DNA of 64,000 nt from Rhodobacter sp. SGA-6-6 (lineage in GTDB: Bacteria > Pseudomonadota > Alphaproteobacteria > Rhodobacterales > Rhodobacteraceae): positions 33,672 to 97,671 of the forward strand of contig NZ_JAAKGP010000012.1 in the NCBI RefSeq assembly GCF_011043545.1. Direction: 5' to 3'. Position 1 is the stretch's first letter. Each line of letters begins with the position of its first letter. A model generated the notes under the pieces. The model was given only the letters and a program-made list of their open reading frames with translations. It made no database searches and was not told the DNA's origin. Of the stretch, positions 39,462 to 48,610 are shown piece by piece. The translations under genes were made by a program, and so were the position numbers.

Positions 39462-41081
39462 TTACCCCTCTCCGAGAATGACAAAGCCCCAGCCGGGCAG
39501 CATCGCGCTGCCGCCCTCCGGGGCGGCACCGCCCAGATCCTGCGCCAATGCCCGCCAGTTGCCCGGCGGCACCGCGACCCGCGCCTCCGCGGGGCCGAGG
39601 TTGAAGGCGCAGAAGAGCCGCCCCTCGCCTTGGCGCAGGAAGCTGGCGACATCGCCCTCCGCCGTCACCGGCGACATTTCCCCGCCGGCCAGCAGCGGAT
39701 GCGCCCGGCGGAAGGCCAGCGCGGCGCGGTAGTATTCCAGCAGGCTTTCCGCCCGGCCGGCCTGCGCCGCGACCGACAGCGCCAGATGCGGCGCCGTCAC
39801 CGGCAGCCAGCATTTCGCCGCGCTGCTGAAGCCGCCCTGCGCATTGTCGGTCTGCCAGACCATCGGGGTGCGGGCGCCGTCGCGGCCCTTGAACTCGGGC
39901 CAGAACTCGATGCCATAGGGGTCCTGCAACTCCTCGAAGGCGATCTCGGCCTCGGGCAGCCCCAGCTCCTCGCCCTGGTAGAGGCAGACCGAGCCGCGCA
40001 GGGCAAGGAGCAGCATCAGGTAGCAGCGCACCGCCCGGTCATCCAGACCCCAGCGGGTGATGTGGCGGACGGTGTCGTGGTTGGAATAGCTCCAGCAGGG
40101 CCAGGCATCGGGGGCCTCGGCCGCCAGCTGGTCGAAGGTGGTCTTCAGTTCGGCGGCGGTCACCCGGGCGGGTTGCAGCAGCTCGAACGGGTAGCACATC
40201 TGCACCTTGTCGCCGCCCGAGGTGTATTCGGCCATGATCTGCAAGCCGCGTTCGGAATCGCCGACCTCTCCCACCGCCGCTGCCCCGTAGGGCGCAAGCA
40301 CCGCACGGAATTTCTGCAGGAATTCAAGGTTCTCCGGCCTGCTCTTGTCGAAAAGGTGCATCTGGTGGTTGTAGGGGTTCACCTTCGGCGCTGTGCGGTC
40401 GTTGCGGTCTTCGGGCGGCAATGCAGGATTGTCGCGCAAGTATCTGTCGTGGAAGTAGAAATTGATCGTGTCCAGCCGGAACCCATCCACCCCGCGCTCC
40501 AGCCAGAACCGCGTCGCATCCAGCAGCGCCTCCTGAACCTCCGGGTTGTGGAAGTTCAGGTCGGGCTGGCTGGTCAGGAAGTTGTGCAGGTAATACTGCT
40601 CGCGCCGGGCGTCCCATTGCCAGGCCGAGCCGCCGAAGATCGACAGCCAGTTGGTGGGCGGGGTGCCGTCGGGCTTGGGATCGGCCCAGACATACCAGTC
40701 CGACTTCGGCCCCTGCCGCGACCGCCGGCTTTCGGCAAACCACGGATGCAGGTCCGAGGTGTGCGACAGCACCAGGTCGATCATCACCCTGAGGCCGAGG
40801 TCATGCGCCCGGGCCACCAGCGCGTCGAAATCGGCCAGCGTCCCGAACATCGGGTCGACGTCGCAATAATCGCTGACATCGTAGCCGAAGTCCTTCATCG
40901 GGCTGCGGAAGAACGGGCTGATCCAGATCGCATCGGCGCCGAGGGCCGCGACATGGTCCAGCCGCTGGGTGATCCCCGGCAGGTCGCCGATGCCGTCGCC
41001 GTTGCTGTCCTGGAAGCTGCGGGGATAGATCTGGTAGATCACCGCGCCGCGCCACCAGTCCGGGTCTTTCTTCAGGGTCAT
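39462..41081 (-). CDS. aglA: Alpha-glucosidase AglA (GH13)
   Basis: A 539-aa GH13 enzyme that hydrolyses imported alpha-glucosides (sucrose, maltose, trehalulose type) to glucose in the cytoplasm. It opens with WWRGAVIYQIYPRSFQDSNG. Catalytic residues are Asp204 (GFRLDTINF, nucleophile), Glu272 (AVGEVGD, acid/base) and Asp336 (SYSNHDTVRH). The isomaltase-type Ca site DSNGDGIGD is present. No signal peptide, consistent with action after import. Gaps of 3 and 7 bases to aglK and aglG show a tight operon. Confidence 0.94.
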   Translation of the reverse strand: MTLKKDPDWWRGAVIYQIYPRSFQDSNGDGIGDLPGITQRLDHVAALGADAIWISPFFRSPMKDFGYDVSDYCDVDPMFGTLADFDALVARAHDLGLRVMIDLVLSHTSDLHPWFAESRRSRQGPKSDWYVWADPKPDGTPPTNWLSIFGGSAWQWDARREQYYLHNFLTSQPDLNFHNPEVQEALLDATRFWLERGVDGFRLDTINFYFHDRYLRDNPALPPEDRNDRTAPKVNPYNHQMHLFDKSRPENLEFLQKFRAVLAPYGAAAVGEVGDSERGLQIMAEYTSGGDKVQMCYPFELLQPARVTAAELKTTFDQLAAEAPDAWPCWSYSNHDTVRHITRWGLDDRAVRCYLMLLLALRGSVCLYQGEELGLPEAEIAFEELQDPYGIEFWPEFKGRDGARTPMVWQTDNAQGGFSSAAKCWLPVTAPHLALSVAAQAGRAESLLEYYRAALAFRRAHPLLAGGEMSPVTAEGDVASFLRQGEGRLFCAFNLGPAEARVAVPPGNWRALAQDLGGAAPEGGSAMLPGWGFVILGEG

Positions 41082-41088
41082 TGCTCTC

Positions 41089-42228
41089 TCACTTGACGGA
41101 ACCGGCCAGCAGCCCGCGCACCAGGAACCGCTGCATCGAGAAGAACACCACCAGCGGCACCGCGATGGAGACGAAGGCCGAGGCCGACAGGATCTCCCAG
41201 TCGCCGCCGCGGCTCCCCATCAGGTTCACCAGGTTGCCGGTCAGCACCTGCTGGTCGTTGCCGGTGCCGAGGAAGACCAGCGCCACCAGAAGGTCGTTCC
41301 AGGTCCAGAGGAACTGGAAGATGGCGAAGCTGGCCAGCGCCGGGAAGGACAGCGGCAGGATGATCTTGACGAAGATCTGGAAGTCGGTGGCGCCGTCGAC
41401 CTTGGCATTCTCGATGATGTCGCGCGGCAGGCCGACCATGTAGTTGCGCAGGAGATAGATCGCCAGCGGCAGGCCGAAGCCGGTATGGGCCATCCAGATG
41501 CCTAGGTAGCCCTTGCCGATGCCGATCCAGTTGTGGAACTGCAGCAGCGGGATCAGCGCCAGTTGCAGCGGCACCACCAGAAGGCCGACGATGAAGGCCA
41601 CCAGCAGCGCCCGGCCGGGGAAATCCATCCAGGCCAGCGCATAGGCGGCGAAGGCGGCGACCAGGATCGGGATGATCGTCGCCGGGATCGCCACCGTCAG
41701 CGTGTTCAGGAAGGCCTGGCCGATGGACTGCCCGGCCATCGGACTGGAGATGACGTTGCTGTAATTCTCCGTCGTGAACTCCGGCGGGGTGGAGGCGGTG
41801 GTGAAGACCCGCGGCAGCCGCATGTCCCTGGTCGAGGCCGGAGAGGTCAGCACGAAACCGCCGTCCGCCTGCACCGTCAGGCTGACGCCCTCGCCCAGAT
41901 CGGCGGTGTCGCCGGGCGCATGGGCCTCCGGCTCGCGCGAACTGGTGCCCCAGGCGCTGACCGTGGTGCCGCCCTTCGGGAAGAGCGTGCCCTCGATGAC
42001 GAAGGCGCCGTCCCTTTCGGCCTCCTCCCCCGCCACGCGGATCGGCGACAGCTGTTGCTCCTGCGTCGACAGCGCCTGCCACCAGCCGGAGCCGCTGATC
42101 TGGTCGCCGGTGCGGAAGGACGACACCAAGAGACCGAAGGTCGGCACCACCCACAGCAGCACCAGCGCGATCACCGACAGATGCACGGCCCAGATCAGGG
42201 CGGGTTTCTTTCCCGCAATCGAGTCCAT
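41089..42228 (-). CDS. aglG: Alpha-glucoside ABC transporter permease AglG
   Basis: A 379-aa MalG-type inner-membrane permease. One N-terminal helix (about 12-34) is followed by an unusually long periplasmic loop of about 130 residues, characteristic of AglG, then five helices. The EAA coupling motif reads ENAKVDGATDFQIFVKIILP. The ATG at 42228 shares one base with the aglF stop (TGATG), implying translational coupling; a GTG just before it is also possible. Confidence 0.93.
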   Translation of the reverse strand: MDSIAGKKPALIWAVHLSVIALVLLWVVPTFGLLVSSFRTGDQISGSGWWQALSTQEQQLSPIRVAGEEAERDGAFVIEGTLFPKGGTTVSAWGTSSREPEAHAPGDTADLGEGVSLTVQADGGFVLTSPASTRDMRLPRVFTTASTPPEFTTENYSNVISSPMAGQSIGQAFLNTLTVAIPATIIPILVAAFAAYALAWMDFPGRALLVAFIVGLLVVPLQLALIPLLQFHNWIGIGKGYLGIWMAHTGFGLPLAIYLLRNYMVGLPRDIIENAKVDGATDFQIFVKIILPLSFPALASFAIFQFLWTWNDLLVALVFLGTGNDQQVLTGNLVNLMGSRGGDWEILSASAFVSIAVPLVVFFSMQRFLVRGLLAGSVK

Positions 42229-43454
42229 CACCGCATCTCCTTGCGGGCGTTCCAGACGTTCCAGACCAGGATCGGCGTCACCAGCGCCATGATCACCATG
42301 GCCGCGGCCGAGCCCATGCCCCAGTCGAGCGCGCGGAACAGCTTGTCATACATGTAATTGGCCAGGACCTGGGTCTCCCACTGGCCGTTGGTCATCGCCA
42401 GCACGATGTCGAAGACCTTCAGCACGGTGATGGTGATGGTGGTCCAGACCACGACGATGGTGCCCATGATCTGCGGCACCTTGATGCGGAAGAAGATCTG
42501 GAACGGGTTGGCGCCGTCCAGGATCGCCGCCTCCACCGTCTCCTCCGGCACGCCGCGCAGGGCGGCCGACAGGATCACCATGGCAAAGCCGGTCTGGATC
42601 CAGACCAGAACCGCCATCAGGAAGAACGAATTCCAGAACGGTTTCTGCAGCCACACTTGCGGCGTGCCGTAGGGCAGGTCGTTGAAGACCATCCCCTTCA
42701 GCCAGATCGCCATCTCCACCGCCAGCCCCGCCGCGACCACCGCGCCGAGGATGCGCCCGGCCAGCGCCCAGCCTTTCGCCCGGCCTTGCAGCACCGGGCG
42801 GATCGCCGACCAGGCGGCATAGACGAAGGCCAGCAGCAGCGCCGCCACCAGCAGCCCCGGCAAGAGCCGCAGGATCAGGAACGACCCGATCCCGCCCTCG
42901 AACCGCATCCAGACCGCGTTGAGAAGGCCGATCTGCGGCACCCCGGCGTCGCGGGCGTCGTAGATCAGCTTGAAGATCACCGAGGCGCCGACGAAGGAGA
43001 TCGCCATCGGCATGAAGATCAGCGACTTGGCGATGTTGCCCCAGCGGATGCGGTCGGTCAGCTGCGCCGCCAGAAGGCCGAAGCCGGTCGCCGCCGCCGG
43101 CACCACGATCAGCCACAGCATGTTGTTGCGCAGCGACTCGCCGAATTTCGGCTCGGCGAACATCAGCCGGTAGTTCTCGAACCAGACGAAGCCGCCGCTG
43201 CCGTTGGTGTCCTTCAGGGACAGCCAGAGCGTGGCGAAGACCGGATAGGCGAGGTAAAGGCTCAGCGCCACCAGCGCCGGCAGCAGGAACAGCCAGGGCC
43301 TGACGGCATTGGCGCGGTTGATGTTGCGCCCGGCATCCGGCCCGCGGGGCGGGAAGATCACCCTGTCGAGGATCAGGTTCGAGGCATAGAAATAGCCCAC
43401 GCATCCGCCCACGCCGACGACAATGACGAACAAGGCCTGCATTGCAGGATGCAT
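42228..43454 (-). CDS. aglF: Alpha-glucoside ABC transporter permease AglF
   Basis: A 408-aa MalF-type permease with about eight hydrophobic segments, partner of AglG. The EAA-type motif is EAAILDGANPFQIFFRIKVP near residue 320. An N-terminal anchor (residues 7-26) and a long loop between helices around 185-250 are typical of AglF. GGGAGGGGAAG precedes ATG 43454. It follows aglE by 72 bases and overlaps aglG. Confidence 0.94.
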   Translation of the reverse strand: MHPAMQALFVIVVGVGGCVGYFYASNLILDRVIFPPRGPDAGRNINRANAVRPWLFLLPALVALSLYLAYPVFATLWLSLKDTNGSGGFVWFENYRLMFAEPKFGESLRNNMLWLIVVPAAATGFGLLAAQLTDRIRWGNIAKSLIFMPMAISFVGASVIFKLIYDARDAGVPQIGLLNAVWMRFEGGIGSFLILRLLPGLLVAALLLAFVYAAWSAIRPVLQGRAKGWALAGRILGAVVAAGLAVEMAIWLKGMVFNDLPYGTPQVWLQKPFWNSFFLMAVLVWIQTGFAMVILSAALRGVPEETVEAAILDGANPFQIFFRIKVPQIMGTIVVVWTTITITVLKVFDIVLAMTNGQWETQVLANYMYDKLFRALDWGMGSAAAMVIMALVTPILVWNVWNARKEMR

Positions 43455-43526
43455 CTTCCCCTCCCCCTTTTCTTGTGAACCCTCTTGCGGAAAGGCCCGG
43501 GCGCAGGCTGCCCCCGGGCCGCAGGG

Positions 43527-44873
43527 TCACTTCGGCCAGCTGGCCTGGATCGCGTCGGCCACCTCTTGCGCCGACTTGCCGCCGACGTAATCGACCATGC
43601 CGGTCCAGAAGGTGCCCGCCCCCACCGCGCCCGGCATCAGGTCGGAGCCATCGAAGCGGAAGGTGGTGGAGTTCAGCAGGATTTCGCCCATCTTCTTCAG
43701 CGTCGGGTCGCCGTAGAGATCGGCGTTCACCGTCTTCATCGGCGTCAGGAAGCCGGTCTGCGCCATCCAGACCTCATGCGCGATCGGGGTCTTCAGGAAT
43801 TCGATGAAGGCGCGGCTGGCTTCCGTATCCTTGGTGATGAAGGCCAGCGTCCCGGCGCCGAGCACCGGCTTGCCGAGGTCCTTGCCGGCATAGGCGGGCA
43901 TGTAGAAGAAATCGGCGTCCTGGCCCACCACCGTGCCTTCGGGGAAGAAGGACGGGATGAAGCTGGCCTGATGGTGCATGTAGCACTGCGGCGGCGAGGC
44001 AAACAGGCCCTTCGGGCTGTCGCGGAAGTCGGTGGAGGCGACGGCGGCCGAGCCGCCGGCGACGAAGGCGTCGTTCTTGGCGAACCAGCCGAACTCCTCG
44101 ATGGCGCCCACCACCTCGGGGCTGTTGAAGGCCAGCTCGTTGGTGGTCCACTGGTCGTAGGCTTCGGGCGGCTGGGTGCGCAGCATCATGTCTTCCACCC
44201 AGTCGGTCGCCGGCCAGCCGGTCGCACCGCCCGAGCCGAGGCCGATGCACCAGGGCGTGCCGCCGTCGGCCACGATCTGCTCGGTCAGCGCCTTCAGGTC
44301 CTCCAGCGTCTCGGGGACCTCGTAGCCGGCATCCTCGAAGTTCTCGGGCACATACCAGACCAGCGATTTCACGTCGATCTTGTAGGGAAAGGCGTAAAGC
44401 GCCTTCGTCCCGTCCGCCCCGGCATAGGAGCCGAGGCCGACCCAGCTGTCGCCGGCGGCATAGTTCTCGGCCAGCCAGGCTTGCGTCTCTTCGCCCAGAG
44501 GCGTGACGAAGCCCTTGCGCACCAGATCGGCGATCAGCCCGGGCTGTGGCAGGATCGCCACGTCGGGCGGGCTGCCCGCCTCGGTGTCGATGACGATCTG
44601 CTGCTCGTAGTTCTCGGAGGAGGAATAGTTGACCGTCACCCCGGTCGCCGCGGCGAAATAGGCCAGCACCGATTCCGCCAGCACCTGGTCCTCGCCCCGC
44701 CAGGGCCCGAAGATCGTCAGCGTCTGGCCGTCCAGGTTGTGCGCCTCGTCGAAGGCCTTGAAGCTGTCCCAGTTGAAGGCGCCTTCGCCCACCGGGAATT
44801 TCAGCTCCTGCGCGAAGGCGCCGCCGGCGGCCAGCGCCAGCACCGCCGCGCTGACGGCGAGTTTCATCCTCAT
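43527..44873 (-). CDS. aglE: Alpha-glucoside ABC transporter substrate-binding protein AglE
   Basis: A 448-aa periplasmic binding protein with a signal peptide (MRMKLAVSAAVLALAAGGA, cleavage after FA before QELKF). The mature protein has the sugar-binding family 1 fold with VNYSSSENYEQQIVIDTEAG, the WYVPENFEDAGYEVPETLEDL segment and GAGTLAFITKDTEA. GTCGGGAGGAAGACC precedes ATG 44873, so longer in-frame starts are rejected. It is the first gene of the operon; an operator and a TTGACA promoter lie upstream (44967-45015). Confidence 0.94.
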   Translation of the reverse strand: MRMKLAVSAAVLALAAGGAFAQELKFPVGEGAFNWDSFKAFDEAHNLDGQTLTIFGPWRGEDQVLAESVLAYFAAATGVTVNYSSSENYEQQIVIDTEAGSPPDVAILPQPGLIADLVRKGFVTPLGEETQAWLAENYAAGDSWVGLGSYAGADGTKALYAFPYKIDVKSLVWYVPENFEDAGYEVPETLEDLKALTEQIVADGGTPWCIGLGSGGATGWPATDWVEDMMLRTQPPEAYDQWTTNELAFNSPEVVGAIEEFGWFAKNDAFVAGGSAAVASTDFRDSPKGLFASPPQCYMHHQASFIPSFFPEGTVVGQDADFFYMPAYAGKDLGKPVLGAGTLAFITKDTEASRAFIEFLKTPIAHEVWMAQTGFLTPMKTVNADLYGDPTLKKMGEILLNSTTFRFDGSDLMPGAVGAGTFWTGMVDYVGGKSAQEVADAIQASWPK

Positions 44874-44966
44874 GGTCTTCCTCCCGACATGCCCGCCGTT
44901 CTTCCGGCCGGGCGTTCTTTTGCTCCCGCGGCCCGGCCGTCCTGCGATCCGGCGCAGAATCGGATT

Positions 44967-45015
44967 CAAACCGCTTTGGATGGCGCACAGTTGCCGATCC
45001 CGTGACCTCTGTCAA
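44967..45015 (-). promoter_or_regulatory. aglE promoter with AglR operator 1
   Basis: On the minus strand a perfect -35 TTGACA (45015-45010) is followed after 16-17 bases by a weak -10 (AACTGT or ACTGTG). The predicted start near 44980 falls on the operator TCAAACCGCTTTGG (44967-44980), core AAANCGNTTT. Operator 2 has the same core at 45164. The rest of the 315-base aglE-aglR gap shows no gene. Confidence 0.6.
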
Positions 45016-45123
45016 ATAAAAGCGCGGGCGGCGGATCGCCGTCCCCGGCCGCGCCCCCTGCAAATCCTGCCTGATTGCGGGCCGATTCTGCAACCTGCGC
45101 TTGCAGGGCCGCGGTCTTTCTCT

Positions 45124-45175
45124 TTGACCTGCCCCGGACCGCTGGGTAAGGATGTCGCAGTTGAAACCGTTTTGG
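45124..45175 (+). promoter_or_regulatory. aglR promoter with AglR operator 2
   Basis: -35 TTGACC (45124-45129), 17 bases, -10 TAAGGA (45147-45152). The predicted start near 45160 lies on the operator TGAAACCGTTTTGG (45162-45175), core AAANCGNTTT. The arrangement mirrors operator 1 and suggests autorepression by steric block. Confidence 0.6.
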
Positions 45176-45188
45176 CAGCCCATCCCCA

Positions 45189-46229
45189 ATGAACCTGAAG
45201 GAACTCGCCTTGAGGCTGGGCCTGTCGCCCACGACCGTGAGCCGGGCGCTGAACGGCTACCCGGAGGTGAACGAGACCACCCGCGCCCGCGTCATGGCCG
45301 CCGCCAAGCGCCACAACTACCGCCCGAACACCCGCGCCATAAGGCTGGCGACGGGGCGCGCCATGGCGGTCGGCCATGTCATCCCGCTGGCGACGCGGCA
45401 CGAGATCGTCAACCCGGTGTTCGCCGATTTCATCGCCGGCGCGGGCGAGACCTACTCCCGCAACGACTACGACATGGTGCTGTCGGTGGTCTCCGACGCC
45501 GACGAGGAAACCACCTACCGGACCCTGCGGTCGAAGGGCAACGTCGACGGGGTGATCCTGCACGCCCCGCGTCTGGACGACCCGCGCATCCCGCTCCTGC
45601 GCGAGATCGGCCTGCCCTTCGTGGTCCATGGCCGCTCCACCGGCTCCGCCACGCCCTACGCCTGGGTCGACGTGAACAACCGCCGCGCCTTCCAGCGCGC
45701 GACCGAGTTCCTGCTGGACCTCGGCCACCGCCGCATCGCGCTGGTCAACGGGCTGGAGTTCATGGATTTCGCCATCCGCCGCCGCACCGGCTATCTCGAC
45801 GCGCTGGCGGCCCGCGGCATCGCCCCCGATCCGGCGCTGATGACCTCCGAGGAGATGACCGAGATCTCCGGCCACCGCATCGGCGCGCGGATGCTGGCGC
45901 AGCCGGACCCGCCGACCGCCTTCCTAGCCTCCTCGATGATCTCCGGCATGGGCGTCCGCCGCGCCATCGAGGAGCGCGGGCTGGTCATGGGCCGCGATGT
46001 CAGCGTGATCATCCACGACGACGACCTTTCCTACATGAAGAACGGCGAGGACGTGCCGATCTACACCGCCACTCGGTCTTCGGTGCGCGAGGCGGGACGG
46101 ATCGCCGCCGAGATGCTGCTCGGCCTGATCGCCGCCCCCGGGCAAGAGCCGCCGCACCGCCTGCTGGAGGCCGACCTGATCATCGGCCAATCTACGGGAC
46201 CCGCGCCCACCGGACCCGCGCCGCGATGA
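45189..46229 (+). CDS. aglR: LacI-family repressor of the alpha-glucoside operon AglR
   Basis: A 346-aa LacI protein: N-terminal HTH with hinge (MNLKELALRLGLSPTTVSRA, LNGYPEVNETTRARV) and a sugar-binding core domain. Its position divergent from aglEFGAK matches AglR of S. meliloti. There is no clear Shine-Dalgarno sequence before the ATG, and an operator ends only 13 bases upstream, so expression may be low and self-limited. The stop overlaps the GH1 gene ATG (ATGA). Confidence 0.92.
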   Translation: MNLKELALRLGLSPTTVSRALNGYPEVNETTRARVMAAAKRHNYRPNTRAIRLATGRAMAVGHVIPLATRHEIVNPVFADFIAGAGETYSRNDYDMVLSVVSDADEETTYRTLRSKGNVDGVILHAPRLDDPRIPLLREIGLPFVVHGRSTGSATPYAWVDVNNRRAFQRATEFLLDLGHRRIALVNGLEFMDFAIRRRTGYLDALAARGIAPDPALMTSEEMTEISGHRIGARMLAQPDPPTAFLASSMISGMGVRRAIEERGLVMGRDVSVIIHDDDLSYMKNGEDVPIYTATRSSVREAGRIAAEMLLGLIAAPGQEPPHRLLEADLIIGQSTGPAPTGPAPR

Positions 46230-47572
46230 CCCGGCTCTCGCGCTTCGATTTCCCCGAGGGTTTCCTGTTCGGCGCCGCGACCGCCGCCTACCAGATCGAG
46301 GGCACAAGCTTCGGCACCTGCGGCCCCTCGCATTGGGACAGCTTCGCCGCCACGCCCGGCAACGTGGTGCGGGCCGAGGACGGCAGCACCGCCTGCGACC
46401 ATTACCACCGCTGGCCCGAGGACCTGGACCTGATGGCCGCGGCCGGCTTCGACGCCTACCGCTTCTCCACCTCCTGGCCGCGGGTGATGCCGGATGGCGT
46501 GACGGTGAACCCCGAGGGGATGGATTTCTACGACCGGCTGGTGGACGGGATGCTGGAACGCGGCTTGCGCCCGTTCCAGACCCTCTACCACTGGGACCTG
46601 CCCTCGGCGCTGGCCGATCGCGGCGGATGGGCCAACCGCGACACCTGCCACCGCTTCGCCGATTATGCCGAAGCGATCACCCGCCGCCTCGGCGACCGGG
46701 TGGCCTCTATCGCCACGATCAACGAGCCCTGGTGCGTGGCCTGGCTCTCCCATTTCCTCGGCGCCCATGCCCCCGGCCTGCGCGACATCCGCGCCGCCGC
46801 CCGGGCCATGCACCATATCCTCTTGGCGCATGGACTGGGGCTGGAGCGGCTGCGCGGGATCACCAAGGCCCCGCTCGGCATCGTGCTGAACTTCGACCAC
46901 GCCACCCCGGCCTCCGACGCGCCCGAGGACCTGGCCGCCGCCGCCCGACAGGACGCTATCTTCAACCGCTGGTTCATCGAGGCCATCACCCGGCAGGCCT
47001 ACCCGGCCGAGGCGATGCTGGGGCTTGCCCCGCATCTGCCCGAAGGCTGGCAAGAGGACATGGCGACCATCGGCCAGCCCCTCGACTGGCTGGGGGTGAA
47101 TTACTACACCCGCCACCTGCACGCCGCCGCGCCGGAGGCGCCCTGGCCCTCGACGCGAGAGGTTCCCGGTCCGCTGCCCAAAACCCAGATGGGCTGGGAA
47201 ATCTACCCCGAGGGGCTGAAGGGCTTCCTGCTGCGGCTGTCGCGCGACTACACCGGCGACCTGCCGCTCTACGTCACCGAGAACGGCATGGCCAACGCCG
47301 ACACGGTTGAAGACAACGCCGTAACCGACGCTATCCGCGAGGATTTCCTGTTCGCCCATCTCGCCGCAACCCGCGAGGCCATCGCGGCAGGCGCCAATGT
47401 CCGGGGCTTCTTCTACTGGTCGCTCCTGGACAATTACGAATGGGCCGAGGGCTACGACAAGCGCTTCGGCCTGGTCCATGTCGATTTCGCCAGCTTGAAG
47501 CGGACCCCGAAATCCTCCTATCACGCGCTGGCCCGGGCCATCGCCCGCAACGACCGCGAGGCAGACAGATGA
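46226..47572 (+). CDS. GH1 beta-glucosidase
   Basis: A 448-aa family 1 glycoside hydrolase that releases glucose from beta-glucosides in the cytoplasm. It opens FPEGFLFGAATAAYQIEG, with the acid/base Glu167 in TINEPW and the nucleophile Glu352 in YVTENGM; WSLLDNYEWAEGYDKRFG near the C-terminus is the aglycone-site signature. It overlaps aglR and glk by 4 bases each, so it belongs to the aglR transcript. Presence of a beta-specific enzyme in an alpha-glucoside locus suggests the transporter or operon serves both anomers. Confidence 0.94.
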   Translation: MTRLSRFDFPEGFLFGAATAAYQIEGTSFGTCGPSHWDSFAATPGNVVRAEDGSTACDHYHRWPEDLDLMAAAGFDAYRFSTSWPRVMPDGVTVNPEGMDFYDRLVDGMLERGLRPFQTLYHWDLPSALADRGGWANRDTCHRFADYAEAITRRLGDRVASIATINEPWCVAWLSHFLGAHAPGLRDIRAAARAMHHILLAHGLGLERLRGITKAPLGIVLNFDHATPASDAPEDLAAAARQDAIFNRWFIEAITRQAYPAEAMLGLAPHLPEGWQEDMATIGQPLDWLGVNYYTRHLHAAAPEAPWPSTREVPGPLPKTQMGWEIYPEGLKGFLLRLSRDYTGDLPLYVTENGMANADTVEDNAVTDAIREDFLFAHLAATREAIAAGANVRGFFYWSLLDNYEWAEGYDKRFGLVHVDFASLKRTPKSSYHALARAIARNDREADR

Positions 47573-48543
47573 CCCTTGCCATCCTTGCCGACATCGGCGG
47601 CACCAACACCCGCGTCGCCCTGGCCCGCGGCGAGACCGTGCTGGCCGAGACCATCCGCCGCTTCCCCAATGCCGATTACAAGGCGCGCGGGCAGGACATC
47701 GGCCATATCCTGCGCGACTATCTCTCCACCTGCGGCGAGGCGGTCTCCGGCGTCTGCGTCGCCGCCGCCGGCCCGGTGCAGGACGGGGTGGCGACGATGA
47801 CCAACCTCGACTGGACCATGGACGCGGCCCTCCTCTCCGCCGCCACCGGGGCGCGGAACGTCGCCATCCTGAACGACCTGCAGGCGCAGGGCCATGCGCT
47901 CGGCCATATCCCGGCCGACCGGCTGCGGGTGCTGATCGAGGGCCCCGCAGTGCCGGGCGCCGCGATGCTGGTGGTCGGCCTCGGCACCGGCGTCAATGCC
48001 GCGCCGGTGCATGGCGCCGGCGCCGGGCGGATCGTGCCGCCCTCGGAATGCGGCCATGTCAACATGCCGGTCCGCTCGGAAGAGGACCTGCGGCTGCTGC
48101 GCTTCGTCGAGGCGCTGCTGGCCGCGCAGGGCGAGGTTCCCCATTGCGGGGTGGAGGAGGTGCTGTCCGGCCGCGGTCTCGCCAACCTGCACGCCTTCGC
48201 CGCGGCCGAGGCCGGGGCGCCGGCCACGCTGACCTCGGCCGAGGTGCTGGCGGCGCTGGAGGCGGGCGATCCGGTCGCCGTCCATGCCGCCCGGCTTTAT
48301 ACCCGCATCCTGGGCCAGACCCTGGCCGACCTCGCGCTGATCCACCTTCCCTACGGCGGCATCCACCTGATCGGCGGCATGGCCCGGGCGATGACCGCCG
48401 CCTTCGCCCGCTTCGGCCTGGCGCAGAGCTTCCGCGAGGACCGGCGGGTCGACCTGCTGGTCAAGGATTTCTCGGTGACCGTGGTCGAGGACGACTATGC
48501 CGCCCTGACCGGCTGCGCCGCCTGGCTGGCCGCGCAGGGCTGA
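47569..48543 (+). CDS. glk: Glucokinase
   Basis: A 324-aa ATP-dependent glucokinase of the ASKHA fold (proteobacterial Glk type). Seen: phosphate-1 motif ILADIGGTNTRVAL, VCVAAAGPVQDG, the substrate loop LNDLQAQGHAL with the catalytic Asp, GLGTGVNAAPV and SECGHVNMP. It phosphorylates glucose released by AglA and the GH1 enzyme, completing the module. The ATG overlaps the GH1 stop (ATGA). Confidence 0.94.
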   Translation: MTLAILADIGGTNTRVALARGETVLAETIRRFPNADYKARGQDIGHILRDYLSTCGEAVSGVCVAAAGPVQDGVATMTNLDWTMDAALLSAATGARNVAILNDLQAQGHALGHIPADRLRVLIEGPAVPGAAMLVVGLGTGVNAAPVHGAGAGRIVPPSECGHVNMPVRSEEDLRLLRFVEALLAAQGEVPHCGVEEVLSGRGLANLHAFAAAEAGAPATLTSAEVLAALEAGDPVAVHAARLYTRILGQTLADLALIHLPYGGIHLIGGMARAMTAAFARFGLAQSFREDRRVDLLVKDFSVTVVEDDYAALTGCAAWLAAQG

Positions 48544-48549
48544 GCGCGG

Positions 48550-48605
48550 GTCGTCCTTCGCCTCCGGCTCGTCCTCCGCCGAGGAGGGCCGAAGGCGCCG
48601 ACGAC
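48550..48605. terminator. Imperfect long hairpin between glk and the mmcQ-like gene
   Basis: GTCGTC (48550-48555) pairs with GACGAC (48600-48605) and internal CCTCC with GGAGG; interior loops are present. It separates two convergent genes and probably terminates both. Confidence 0.5.
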
Positions 48606-48610
48606 GCCCC

